Shown in pieces: positions 43,355 through 51,754 of a stretch of DNA of 64,000 bases. Each line of letters begins with the position of its first letter. The stretch's first letter is position 1. The position numbers and the translations under genes were made by a program. Location of the stretch: positions 1 through 64,000 of the forward strand of contig JAKVKP010000001.1 of the NCBI GenBank assembly GCA_022484805.1, written 5' to 3'. Under the pieces are notes generated by a model, which was given only the letters and a program-made list of their open reading frames with translations, was not told the DNA's origin and did no database searches. Origin of the DNA: Streptococcaceae bacterium (GTDB lineage: Bacteria > Bacillota > Bacilli > Lactobacillales > Streptococcaceae).

Positions 43355-43713
43355 AATCCTAACCCCCTTTTTATTTGTTCCATATACTCATTCATAATTT
43401 CTTCTGATTCAGTTTCAACGGTTTTTTCTACAAAATGTTGACCTGATTGAAATTCAGTTCCCATATTAACAAAATGAGCTCTCCAATATGCGGTTTTCCC
43501 ATAACCAACTAATACATCGCCGTTTTCTTCAACAGGTCCCACCGTCGTTGCTATTTCCAAACCATGACTATCTACTGGTGTATTATCTTCTAAACGTTTA
43601 GCCAATTTTTGACCAGCAGATTTTCCAGCATTTCTCCTAATTTTTCCATCTACATCTGCAATTGTTTTTACAACATTTTTTTCCAATTCTCCCCAATTAA
43701 TGTTTACCGACAT
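43351..43713 (-). CDS. HK97 gp10-family neck/tail protein
   Basis: 120 aa. GKSAGQKLAKRLEDNTPVDSH and HFVNMGTEFQSGQHFVEK are typical of the HK97-gp10 putative tail component family. Overlaps both neighbours by one to four bases. Confidence 0.83.
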   Translation of the reverse strand: MSVNINWGELEKNVVKTIADVDGKIRRNAGKSAGQKLAKRLEDNTPVDSHGLEIATTVGPVEENGDVLVGYGKTAYWRAHFVNMGTEFQSGQHFVEKTVETESEEIMNEYMEQIKRGLGL

Positions 43714-44054
43714 TAATGCACCGCCTTCAATACAATTAACATGAAATCATCATTTTCAACATCTGGATTAATTTCAATAATTTGATATTCATTTCCATCA
43801 ATTTCAGCAATCCAATCTGGTGTAACTATTTCTTTTTGCCTTTGACGAATAATGATATTTAATGTATTTTTATAAACTGTACTTTCGCTTTTGATTTCAT
43901 TAAGAAATTTTTGTTTATAAGCAAACCATGGTTTTATTACTTCTTCATAGTTAGGCTCTTTAATACCATTAACGCCTTTTTTATACCCATTTTGCTTCTT
44001 AAAAATCATTCTTTTGGTTAATTTTCCAGTTCTACTAAGCGCCATCTGAGACAC
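43713..44054 (-). CDS. Head-tail adaptor (head closure) protein
   Basis: 113 aa. Opens with MALSRTGKLTKRMIF and ends in a small beta barrel (WIAEIDGNEYQIIEINP), like the phage head-tail joining family SPP1 gp16/HK97. Between connector and gp10-type gene. Confidence 0.78.
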   Translation of the reverse strand: MSQMALSRTGKLTKRMIFKKQNGYKKGVNGIKEPNYEEVIKPWFAYKQKFLNEIKSESTVYKNTLNIIIRQRQKEIVTPDWIAEIDGNEYQIIEINPDVENDDFMLIVLKAVH

Positions 44055-44382
44055 CTTCTTCTTTGAAAAGCAGATACTTTCCTTTTAGTTGTAATATTAT
44101 GCTTGTAAAACCTAAATCATATTCGCGTAACGTACCAGACATCGTATTGGATTCGATTGTTGCAGAACGAGCTTTGTAATAATGGTCAGCAAGCATAATA
44201 ATTGCCAAGTTTAGCAATTCGGTATCCTTTTGCGTATAAAAAGAGGGTTTGTCGTTCCCGATAGCCCCCTTTACATAAGATACCGCTGCTAAACTTGCTC
44301 TTTTTGCCTCTACATCATCATCATCGTCTATTTTCAAAGCGGTTTTGATTTCCTCTAGGTCTTTATTTGGGTCTAAAATCAT
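44035..44382 (-). CDS. Head-tail connector protein, gp6 type
   Basis: 115 aa, helical: LEEIKTALKIDDDDDVEAKRASLAAVSYVKGAIG and LLNLAIIMLADHYYKARSAT are hallmarks of the gp6-like DNA-packaging/connector family. Overlaps the adaptor gene by 20 bp. Confidence 0.85.
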   Translation of the reverse strand: MILDPNKDLEEIKTALKIDDDDDVEAKRASLAAVSYVKGAIGNDKPSFYTQKDTELLNLAIIMLADHYYKARSATIESNTMSGTLREYDLGFTSIILQLKGKYLLFKEEGVSDGA

Positions 44383-44396
44383 AGAGCTTCACGCTC

Positions 44397-45590
44397 CTAT
44401 TCCCCATCGGACTGATTGGCAATCGTTGTAAATGTCGCCAGAATAATCGCTTCATCATCAATCAATTGTACGTCAAAACGATCAATTACACGTACTTTAG
44501 TCGTATCTGTTTCAAATGCTCCTCCACCAATGTTGGTTGTCAATAATGACATTTGTTCACGATCATACAAAGTTACAGCTTGCTTTAAATCGCCAATGTA
44601 AAGTGGGAATTTCGGTGTAGTTTGTGTGCCTTTGTTTGGCATAAAGCGATTCGCAATTTTTTTTATAGGTTTACCTAAGAATGTATAACCTGTGGCAGAA
44701 GTTACATCTTTTTGCAACAAGTAAGATCCGTCAGAAGCCTTGACTTTGTCTAAAACATTGTACCCATTTTGATTGGTGATAAACATTGCAGTTGAAGCGA
44801 TTGCTGGATCTAATTGAACGTTGACAATATCTTTGACTCCGTCAACATCAGTAACATCTTTCTTTTGCCCTGCCTTGATACCATCAATCGTATCTATAAT
44901 TTTAGTATTTCGAGTGACAACAACTTTCTTTGAAATCCATTGAGATAACCATGCCATAATATTTTCGGCGGTATCTTTTAGTAAAGTATTGGTAACGGTA
45001 GAAATGCCAGCATAACGTTTAATTAAGTATTTGATTAATGTCAATTTAGGGTCGTCATTATTAGCAATTTCCCCATCTTCACTATCCAATTCTGCCAGCG
45101 GTGTAATATCAGACCATTTTTCATAAACTCGTGATCCGTTAGATGTTGTAACATTTTCAACATTTACATATTCTTGCAGAGAATCAAACTGACGAACCAA
45201 AGTATTGATGGTTGTACGGACGTCTGAAGGAATAGTCAATCCAATTGCATTACCCGATTCGTCTGTATCGGAGTTAATCAACGCGATAACTTCGGGTGAA
45301 CCTTTAACCATTCCTTTGAAATCAGTGATAAATTTTGCTTTCAAATTTGCTTGCTCTGGGTCCAACGGATCTTCTTTTGCTTGAATGACTTGTTCCGCTT
45401 CTAGAGCAATCACTTCTTCCTTTGCAATGTCTCGTTTTGCTCGAGCGGCACTCAATTGTGCTTTTAGCTCTTTCATCGCTTCTTCATTTACTGATTCATC
45501 TAATAAAGCCGCTTGTACTTTATCTACTAAATCAGTTACTTTTTCGCCTGCGGTAATCCAAGCGTTTTTTGCATTTTCCAATTTATTCAT
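44397..45590 (-). CDS. Major capsid protein, HK97 fold
   Basis: 397 aa. A helical N-terminal part of about 100 residues (coiled coil with AQLSAARAKRDIAKEEV) acts as the scaffolding delta domain and is removed by the protease. Then the HK97 fold with NVENVTTSNGSRVYEKW, GYNVLDKVKASDGSYLLQ and the C-terminal DRFDVQLIDDEAIILATFT. Directly after the protease gene. Confidence 0.93.
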   Translation of the reverse strand: MNKLENAKNAWITAGEKVTDLVDKVQAALLDESVNEEAMKELKAQLSAARAKRDIAKEEVIALEAEQVIQAKEDPLDPEQANLKAKFITDFKGMVKGSPEVIALINSDTDESGNAIGLTIPSDVRTTINTLVRQFDSLQEYVNVENVTTSNGSRVYEKWSDITPLAELDSEDGEIANNDDPKLTLIKYLIKRYAGISTVTNTLLKDTAENIMAWLSQWISKKVVVTRNTKIIDTIDGIKAGQKKDVTDVDGVKDIVNVQLDPAIASTAMFITNQNGYNVLDKVKASDGSYLLQKDVTSATGYTFLGKPIKKIANRFMPNKGTQTTPKFPLYIGDLKQAVTLYDREQMSLLTTNIGGGAFETDTTKVRVIDRFDVQLIDDEAIILATFTTIANQSDGE

Positions 45591-45593
45591 GTT

Positions 45594-46274
45594 TTATTCT
45601 CCTTTTAAAATTTTTAGTTTTTTTGCTAATAAAGTTGGTTCATTTTCACTTTTTGTGAATGTTTCGGGGACGTTTTTGTATTTCGCAAATAACTCTTTGC
45701 TTATACAAGCTGCGACACGATTCTCAGATAGTAGTTCATCTGCCAAACCATAATCAACTGCTTCTTTTGCTGATAGCCATGTTTCATTATCTAAAAGGGC
45801 AGTTAATTCTTCTTCTGATATTTTTTCGCCAGTTTTGTTCAGATAACTTTCTCGCATTGATACGCCTATCTTATCCAAATCTTCTGCTTGTTTTCGTAAT
45901 TCGTTCGCATTTCCAATTGCATAGGTCCATGGATTGTGAACCATCATCATTGCGTTGTTAGGAATATAGATCTTATCACCCGCCATAGCAATCACACTTG
46001 CAATCGAAGCAGCAAGTCCATCAATGTATACATTAATTTTCGCCTTATGTTGCACAAGCATTTGATAAATAGTTATACCGTCAAAAACACTTCCGCCTGG
46101 GCTATTAATGTGTAAATTAATTTCTGATACATCTCCCAAAGCCTTCAAATCTTTCTGAAAAGTATTAGCTGACGTCTCACTTTCATCCCATTCCCAACCA
46201 CTTGAAACAATTTCACCAAAAATAGAAATTTCCGCAGTATTATCTTTTAAAATCATGTTCCAAAATTTCTTCAT
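45594..46274 (-). CDS. Head maturation protease, ClpP-like
   Basis: 226 aa from ATG 46274 (GGGGGTGG upstream). S14 fold: HINSPGGSVFDGITIYQML, the catalytic Ser in DGLAASIASVIAMAG and His in NNAMMMVHNPWTYA. It processes capsid and scaffold. Sits between portal and capsid genes. Confidence 0.93.
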   Translation of the reverse strand: MKKFWNMILKDNTAEISIFGEIVSSGWEWDESETSANTFQKDLKALGDVSEINLHINSPGGSVFDGITIYQMLVQHKAKINVYIDGLAASIASVIAMAGDKIYIPNNAMMMVHNPWTYAIGNANELRKQAEDLDKIGVSMRESYLNKTGEKISEEELTALLDNETWLSAKEAVDYGLADELLSENRVAACISKELFAKYKNVPETFTKSENEPTLLAKKLKILKGE

Positions 46275-46310
46275 TTTTTTACCACCCCCTTTCAAGGAAA
46301 AATAAAAAGC

Positions 46311-47528
46311 CTAACTATCTTTAGTTACGCTTGCTGTTGTTTTTCTTAATGTCGGATCCATAGATATTGGGTACAAATCTCCAGAAATGTGATGCTCATT
46401 CATTCCCTCTTCTTCACTTGGTGGCATATCTTCATATCTTAGTACGTCATTTGCTGTATATGCGCCACTTCTTCTCATTATCTGATAAAAATTACCGCGT
46501 GATTGCGTGTCAGCTCTTAATAAGCTTGAAATATTAAATTTATACCGGTATCCCTTTTCTTTTTCTCGAGGAGTTAGTGTTTTTTTATTCAATTCTTCTT
46601 CGTATTGATTAACTGTAGGAACCAAGCTATAAGTTAAAAATTCCATATTTAATTGTTCCTGAGAAGAATAACTTGATTGATTACCTCCAATAAAATGCTC
46701 AGGCACATTATAAACCATAGCAATTCTCGATCTAGAGATTTTATCCGTATCAAGTAATTTGCTATCCACTAAATCTCTTTGCAACCTATCAATCGTTACT
46801 CCATTTTCTTCAACTAACAATCCACCATTTTCTTTATAAAATTGTGCAATATTTTTAACAACTTCTTTTTTTGCAGCTTCTTCCATATTAGATTCAAAGC
46901 GAACTTTCAAACCTTCATTGCTTCCGTTTAATTGGTTTAGTGAAATTTGACGAACTTTCATATCATAATCTAATGTGTTAGTTAAAATTTTTATTGGATC
47001 AATTCCTTGAATATTTCCAAATCTAGTCTGTTTAAAATGAAGTATCTCCATGTAGTGCACATAAGCAATTTTTTGATACCGACGTGAGTCTGTTGCCGTG
47101 ACCTGAAAATACAATTCTCCAGAGTCCAAATCAAAAACTGGTACACAACATCCAGGTTTAATCAGTGCCATATCTTCAATTTTTCCGTTTATATTTCTAA
47201 AAAGTTGAACATAAGCATTGCCCTGATAATTTCTTAAAGCTTCAATATCTCTAAAGAAATCAAAACGAGTAAAATATCTAGGACCATTTGATAATAAATT
47301 AAAAGACTCACAGTCTACTGGTTGTTCATATTCACTATCTATTAGTTTCATCGGAAGTGAAGCGAAAACATTTGACACTCGACTAATAACTGAATAGATT
47401 GATTCTGACAACTCCTCCTTACCCATTAAAGTTTCAACTACTTTAGGATCGTTTAAATATAATTCTTCCTTATTTGAAATATCTGTAGACATTCCAAATA
47501 AATTTTTAAATCGATTAAATAATCTCAA
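46311..47528 (-). CDS. Portal protein, HK97 family
   Basis: 405 aa. I place the start at TTG 47528 because AGGAGGTG lies 5 nt upstream; the GTG at 47546 precedes that site. Sequence landmarks: ISRVSNVFASLPMKL, LRNYQGNAYVQLFRN and NVPEHFIGGNQSSYSSQEQLN. Twelve copies form the DNA gate of the capsid. Confidence 0.92.
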   Translation of the reverse strand: MRLFNRFKNLFGMSTDISNKEELYLNDPKVVETLMGKEELSESIYSVISRVSNVFASLPMKLIDSEYEQPVDCESFNLLSNGPRYFTRFDFFRDIEALRNYQGNAYVQLFRNINGKIEDMALIKPGCCVPVFDLDSGELYFQVTATDSRRYQKIAYVHYMEILHFKQTRFGNIQGIDPIKILTNTLDYDMKVRQISLNQLNGSNEGLKVRFESNMEEAAKKEVVKNIAQFYKENGGLLVEENGVTIDRLQRDLVDSKLLDTDKISRSRIAMVYNVPEHFIGGNQSSYSSQEQLNMEFLTYSLVPTVNQYEEELNKKTLTPREKEKGYRYKFNISSLLRADTQSRGNFYQIMRRSGAYTANDVLRYEDMPPSEEEGMNEHHISGDLYPISMDPTLRKTTASVTKDS

Positions 47529-47542
47529 TTCTTCACCTCCTC

Positions 47543-49384
47543 TCACATATTCATAAGATCGTTAACAGAATAATAAGTCACCTTAGTTTCTCCGCGCGGT
47601 TTAGCAAACATATCCACTACAGAGCAATGAGCATTCAAAGTAGCAGCAATTCCATCAATTTTCCTATTTTTTGATTGTTTCGTTGGCATCCAGTTTGAAT
47701 TTCTATCTTTTTTTAACTTAACATTTGAAAGATACCAGCGATACATCTTTGAATTATTGAAAATAACTTTTCCGTCAAGCAATAATTCTTTGAAATGCTT
47801 CATCGGTCCCCCAAGAGTCATAAACCCTTGAATCGTTTCTTCCATAGAAAAACCATATGATTCTAATTGTTGGTTCAATACCAAGCTATTCCTACGGTCA
47901 TATCTTATTTTTATTATTTTATAAATTTTACTTTGATCTTCAAGCCATTGTTCAATATATGAATAATTTACATAATCACCTGGAGTTATTTCTAATGAAC
48001 CTTGTTTAATCCATGCATCTAATCGTTGCTTATTATTATCTTTGTCGTATCTAGCTTGAGAAATCCAACTTTTGCATATAATAACAACTTCACCAGATTC
48101 GATTAATGGAATTTCAATAACCGCAGCAGTAAAATCTTCTGTTTCTGACAAATCATATCCTGCTATAGCTTCTTTACCTTTCAACTTACTCAAATCGTAA
48201 ACTTTTTTATTTTTTTCAATTGTAGGAATATCCACAAAAGACAACTCATCAATATCTGAAAATAAATTAAATTGTTTAGTAATCCAATCTGCAAATTCCT
48301 GTGGATTTTTTTTATCTTGTTTATAATCCGTAACTAAATTAACAACATCCATTAAGCAAAGATTCGGATTAGCTTTAATCCACATATTTGGATTATCTGC
48401 TTCTGAAACATCATCTAATTGCGCTAAAAAATAAAAGAATCGTTCGTCTAAATCATCTTCAAGATGCTCTAAACAATCGATTCCGTTTTCATAAAAATCC
48501 ATCAATGGACCGTCTAATACTGTACCAGCTGTCGTAATATACATGATTAGTGGTTGCTTACGCATTCCACGAGATCGTTTCATAACATTTATTAATATGT
48601 AATCAATAAAATCATGAACCTCATCAAAACAACCAAAATGTAAATTTTCTCCATCTTTTTTCTTTTCTGCAGACATCGCAACCATGCTACATTTTTTCGC
48701 AGGAAATTTTATTTCTCTCGCCATTGCTTTAAATCTTTTTGTTAAATATGGGGAAGCTTCAATCATCGCTTTTGCTTCCTCAAATAAAATATTAGATTGT
48801 TTTTGTGAATTGGCTAGAATATATACATTAGCACCATTTTCTCCATCCTCACCCAACATATAGTTAGACAGCCCAGAAACCATGGTGGTTTTCCCATTTT
48901 TCCTGCCGACAAACTCCAAAGCCTCACGGTACTTTCTGATCCCCGTATCTCTATGAACCCATCCATAAGTACCGCCAATAACAAAATGTTGCCATGGTTG
49001 TGCTACTATCTGTCCAAAATCACCTTTAGATGGTTTACATTTTTTTTCTAAAAATCTAATAGGTCGATGAGCTTTTTCTTCATCAAAAATCCAAGGAAAA
49101 TCATCTGTTCCTTGTCTTTTTAAATCTCTTATATGCCTTTTTGCAGCCTGAATGACTAGTTTACTAGCTGGCATTTGTGAATCCCAAGGAGTCCATGATT
49201 CTTGATTTTTTAAATTTCCAAAATCAATAACTCGCTCAGCGTACCAAGTCGTTAACAATTCTGGATAAGGTTGAACTAAATAACCACCCCAGCTTGACAT
49301 ACCATTTTTATAGTCTACCCACCAATTTTCTAATTCGGTGTATGTCATGTTCATTATTTTATTAGTATTCATCTTCTGGATCAT
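47543..49384 (-). CDS. Terminase large subunit
   Basis: 613 aa from the first ATG; 49372 is an equally plausible start, as both overlap the small-subunit gene and no clear ribosome site decides. ATPase motor: Walker A variant GRKNGKTTMVSG near residue 165, Walker B CFDEVHDF near 245. Nuclease acids in AGYDLSETEDF and RKIDGIAA. Cuts and packages DNA. Stops just before the portal ribosome site. Confidence 0.93.
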   Translation of the reverse strand: MIQKMNTNKIMNMTYTELENWWVDYKNGMSSWGGYLVQPYPELLTTWYAERVIDFGNLKNQESWTPWDSQMPASKLVIQAAKRHIRDLKRQGTDDFPWIFDEEKAHRPIRFLEKKCKPSKGDFGQIVAQPWQHFVIGGTYGWVHRDTGIRKYREALEFVGRKNGKTTMVSGLSNYMLGEDGENGANVYILANSQKQSNILFEEAKAMIEASPYLTKRFKAMAREIKFPAKKCSMVAMSAEKKKDGENLHFGCFDEVHDFIDYILINVMKRSRGMRKQPLIMYITTAGTVLDGPLMDFYENGIDCLEHLEDDLDERFFYFLAQLDDVSEADNPNMWIKANPNLCLMDVVNLVTDYKQDKKNPQEFADWITKQFNLFSDIDELSFVDIPTIEKNKKVYDLSKLKGKEAIAGYDLSETEDFTAAVIEIPLIESGEVVIICKSWISQARYDKDNNKQRLDAWIKQGSLEITPGDYVNYSYIEQWLEDQSKIYKIIKIRYDRRNSLVLNQQLESYGFSMEETIQGFMTLGGPMKHFKELLLDGKVIFNNSKMYRWYLSNVKLKKDRNSNWMPTKQSKNRKIDGIAATLNAHCSVVDMFAKPRGETKVTYYSVNDLMNM

Positions 49385-49805
49385 CTTCTTCAGCCATCTT
49401 TATTGCTAATTTTGCTCTGGCAGATGGTGATAATCCTAAATCAGCGCCAAAGGCACGCATATTTCTTGAACAAGTGTCTAATTGTTTAATCAGTGGATTA
49501 CCAATCTCATCACATAATTCCTTTGATTGTTCTTGAAGTCTCATATGTTCTGAATACCAATAACAATACATTGCTAATGGATATACATCACCATTGGTTA
49601 TTAATTCTATTTGCATTAATTCAAATGCTAAAAATTTAAATGCCCTTTTTCCTTTAGAATCAAGCCACGTTGGAGGACGTATTTTATCAGTTTTCATATG
49701 CAGTCTTTCTTCAATTTCTGCACGCTTTTGTAACTCTTTTTTACTGTTTTTATTAGGATTTCCTTCTAAAAGTTGAAGTTTGGCACTTTTAGCTGGTCGT
49801 GGCAT
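49362..49805 (-). CDS. Terminase small subunit, P27 family
   Basis: 147 aa from ATG 49805 with AAAGGAG 8 nt upstream. P27-type signature PRPAKSAKLQLLEGNPNK, then WLDSKGKRAFKFLAFELMQIELI and the basic LGLSPSARAKLAIKM. Recognises the phage packaging site. Overlaps the large subunit gene by about 20 bp. Confidence 0.9.
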   Translation of the reverse strand: MPRPAKSAKLQLLEGNPNKNSKKELQKRAEIEERLHMKTDKIRPPTWLDSKGKRAFKFLAFELMQIELITNGDVYPLAMYCYWYSEHMRLQEQSKELCDEIGNPLIKQLDTCSRNMRAFGADLGLSPSARAKLAIKMAEEDDPEDEY

Positions 49806-49905
49806 AAAATCAGCTCCTTTCGTATTTTTTTCCGATTTTGCAATAATATAGAAGTTTTTCTCATATTTTAAAAAAGTTGAAAAACGGTAATTTTGTGAAG
49901 GAATA

Positions 49906-49990
49906 ACTGCACCGTTCTTTCGTCTCCCACTTTCGAGCTTTTTAAGGTAGGGGGGGTACCACTTTCCTCTTTTATTTCGATTGTTTCCCC
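49906..49990. other. GC-rich island, candidate cos site
   Basis: Between the small terminase gene and HNH is a non-coding stretch with runs of G/C (GGGGGGG at 49951-49957 and CCCCC at 49986-49990), KpnI-like GGTACC, and GAAAGTGG twice on the minus strand, in a region otherwise about 30% GC. P27-type terminases with an upstream HNH nuclease are usual in cos phages. The rest of 49,806-49,995 holds nothing else. Confidence 0.4.
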
Positions 49991-49995
49991 CACCT

Positions 49996-50313
49996 TTATC
50001 TTTCATTATTTGAATAAAATTTAACTACTTTTACCTTATTTTTCTTTTTCTTTACTCCACCACTTCGTTCTGGATGCTCTTTGTTATGGCATGAATCACA
50101 TATTACTTCGAGATTATCTATATCCCAGAACTTAGATAGATCATCCCTAGCTTCTATCTTGTGATGAATGATTCGCCCTTTAGTTATAATTCCTCTACGT
50201 TTACATTCTTGACATAATCCGAAGTCTCTACGAATAACAACAATTCTCAATTTTTTCCATCTTGTTGTTTTATATAACTTATCAATTTCATCACGTTCTC
50301 TTGCATATCTCAT
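49996..50313 (-). CDS. HNH endonuclease of the packaging module
   Basis: 105 aa. Zinc/active-site order: CQECKRRG, GRIIHHKIEARDD (catalytic HH), NLEVICDSCHNKEHP. It assists terminase at cos in many HK97-type phages. ATG overlaps the upstream stop by 4 bp. Confidence 0.9.
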   Translation of the reverse strand: MRYARERDEIDKLYKTTRWKKLRIVVIRRDFGLCQECKRRGIITKGRIIHHKIEARDDLSKFWDIDNLEVICDSCHNKEHPERSGGVKKKKNKVKVVKFYSNNER

Positions 50314-50615
50314 TTATTAGTATCCATCTTTAATTTATCAACATACAATCCAACTAGTGCACGCTGCACCTTCAGCAAACCTTCAACGCTTAGTGTATTC
50401 ACATCTAATCTTAGATTCTCTTTTATGAATTTAGCATTATGCTTGGCTTTGAGTGTTCTATCAAAAATGTAATAACTTAGTGCAGCTGTCTCATCTACCT
50501 TCAAACCATATATACTTATGATTCCAAGAATGCTTTCAGCAATCTGATCAATATCTTTACTCTCACGTAGTTCAACTAACTTTTTAATTATTTCTTGCTC
50601 GCTTTGTTTGACCAT
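50310..50615 (-). CDS. Hypothetical helical phage protein
   Basis: 101 aa, no motif I recognise; mostly helical with ETAALSYYIFDRTLKAKHNAK. GGCGAGG upstream. Co-translated with the HNH gene, so perhaps packaging-related. Confidence 0.65.
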   Translation of the reverse strand: MVKQSEQEIIKKLVELRESKDIDQIAESILGIISIYGLKVDETAALSYYIFDRTLKAKHNAKFIKENLRLDVNTLSVEGLLKVQRALVGLYVDKLKMDTNK

Positions 50616-50703
50616 TAAATAAACCTCGCCTTTCTATAATAAAAACACCACTCAACAATGAATGCGTTATAATAAAAATATAAATACTAAAAGGAGACGA
50701 ACT

Positions 50704-50931
50704 ATGAACAAAGTATCAATCGACCTTTATAAACTAATTAAACAATATGCATCCAGTGCTATTGACAACTTTGAAACTGAACGACATACATTATTATTTT
50801 CAGATCAAGATGACTTGGCTAGACAAGTTGCTAAACTTACTAATGCAATATCTGATGAATTGCATGAATCAATTAATCTCGAATTACAAATTCTAATATC
50901 AAAAGATATTGCTAGGAAATTAAATAAATAA
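50704..50931 (+). CDS. Rightward small protein inside the leftward late region (moron candidate)
   Basis: 75 aa from ATG 50704, with AAAGGAG 7 nt upstream and a TATAAT at 50671-50676 (GTTATAAT). The protein is acidic and helical (LARQVAKLTNAISDELHESINLELQIL); no family recognised. It is the only full-length gene between 25,600 and 63,800 that I read on the plus strand, so it should be expressed separately from the lytic genes, perhaps in the lysogen. An exclusion or host-interaction role is possible but unsupported. Confidence 0.6.
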   Translation: MNKVSIDLYKLIKQYASSAIDNFETERHTLLFSDQDDLARQVAKLTNAISDELHESINLELQILISKDIARKLNK

Positions 50932-50974
50932 CTTCTTACCGCTGACGATAAGGAGTAGATCTATTTATATTAAA

Positions 50975-51058
50975 ACACCCAAGACGTATCGCACGTCTTT
51001 CTAGGACACTAGTCTACAGGACTCGAACCTGTTCGCATATCAGCTTAACCATGGGTGC
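50975..51058 (-). tRNA. tRNA-like element, class II fold, possible anticodon CGA (Ser-like)
   Basis: 84 nt that folds like a long-arm tRNA. Acceptor: GCACCCA (51052-51058) pairs with TGGGTGT (50975-50981), seven pairs with one G-T. D-loop-like AGCTGATA follows. Anticodon-position hairpin ACAGG-TTCGAGT-CCTGT has T33, anticodon CGA and G37. Variable arm CTAG-TGTC-CTAG. T-arm AGACG-TGCGATA-CGTCT. Weak points: D stem hardly pairs, discriminator is T rather than G, T-loop has G55, no CCA encoded. So a degenerate tRNA or a tRNA mimic. Confidence 0.45.
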
Positions 51059-51065
51059 GTTTTAG

Positions 51066-51173
51066 TTAATTTAAACAACCTACACGCTCTACGTCTACTC
51101 GAGCTACCTTATCCCTCAGTTCCTCATCCTCGGTTGCATATTGCTTGGCTATACAAAATAACCACGATATCAT
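51066..51173 (-). CDS. Small protein, 35 aa
   Basis: MISWLFCIAKQYATEDEEL..., hydrophobic start then a charged helix EDEELRDKVARVDVERV. It lies between the iteron array and the tRNA-like element; the ribosome site (AGGTGA) is 13 nt away, farther than usual. Codon pattern and charge look coding, but it is short. Function unknown. Confidence 0.45.
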   Translation of the reverse strand: MISWLFCIAKQYATEDEELRDKVARVDVERVGCLN

Positions 51174-51200
51174 TATTTCACATAATCACCTGAACAGTCT

Positions 51201-51277
51201 ATGACATAAATATGACACAAATATGCTATCAATGTGCCAGCTATGTGCCTACCATGTGCCAGCTTTATGCCATTTCT
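51201..51277. repeat. Seven 11-bp iterons
   Basis: RTG starts at 51201, 51212, 51223, 51234, 51245, 51256 and 51267, exactly 11 bp apart; most units read RTGMC (ATGAC, ATGAC, ATGCT, GTGCC, GTGCC, GTGCC, ATGCC). One helical turn per unit places them on one face of DNA. The array lies directly after the late-regulator gene and before the late genes. The remainder of 50,932-51,280 is described in the neighbouring entries. Confidence 0.75.
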
Positions 51278-51280
51278 ATT

Positions 51281-51715
51281 TCACTTACTTATGGTAAGCT
51301 TTCTGATCCCTTGACTATACATTCTATTGATGTGCCTCAATGAGTAATTATATTCTTCGGCTATTTGTTCAAAGGATAAATTTTCTATAAAATACGCTTC
51401 TAGTATCTCACAATGTCGAACATCTTCAAGATTATCAATGACCGATAGGACTTTCATTCTGACATCATCGGACTGTTTAATTGCTTTATTAATTCTTATT
51501 TTTAATTCATCTTTCCTAGATATCAATTCATCCAAAGAGATTGGTGTTCCTCCACCCTTCGGCATATCTGAAATAGTTCCTGATCTTATAGAACCAATCT
51601 CTAATTCCAGTTCTAAATATTTTTCTTTTAACCTTTCAACTTTCTTCAAAGAGTATAAATACTTTTTCAAAAATATTTTATTCTTTTCAAAATTGTCCTC
51701 CCGATTCTCAATCAT
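51281..51715 (-). CDS. Late transcription regulator (sigma-70 region-4-like, ArpU/RinA group)
   Basis: 144 aa from ATG 51715 (GGTGAGG 7 nt upstream). Long coiled-coil N-terminal part and a C-terminal region-4-like HTH: ILEAYFIENLSFEQIAEEYNYSLRHINRMYSQGIRKL. Such proteins switch on phage packaging and structural genes. The iteron array immediately downstream is the natural candidate for its binding site. Confidence 0.8.
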   Translation of the reverse strand: MIENREDNFEKNKIFLKKYLYSLKKVERLKEKYLELELEIGSIRSGTISDMPKGGGTPISLDELISRKDELKIRINKAIKQSDDVRMKVLSVIDNLEDVRHCEILEAYFIENLSFEQIAEEYNYSLRHINRMYSQGIRKLTISK

Positions 51716-51754
51716 TTCCAATCCTCACCCGCCATCCTACATCGCATTATTTCT

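Noticed and set aside
51086-51106. D-arm-like GCTC...GAGC upstream of the T-loop-like hairpin, suggesting a tRNA reaching back to 51,110
   Set aside because: The spacing to the T-loop is about 30 nt too long, and the segment is explained by the 35-aa frame. The fold at 50,975-51,058 fits better.
51201-51277. Iteron array as a CRISPR array
   Set aside because: Units are 11 bp with no spacers and no cas genes nearby.
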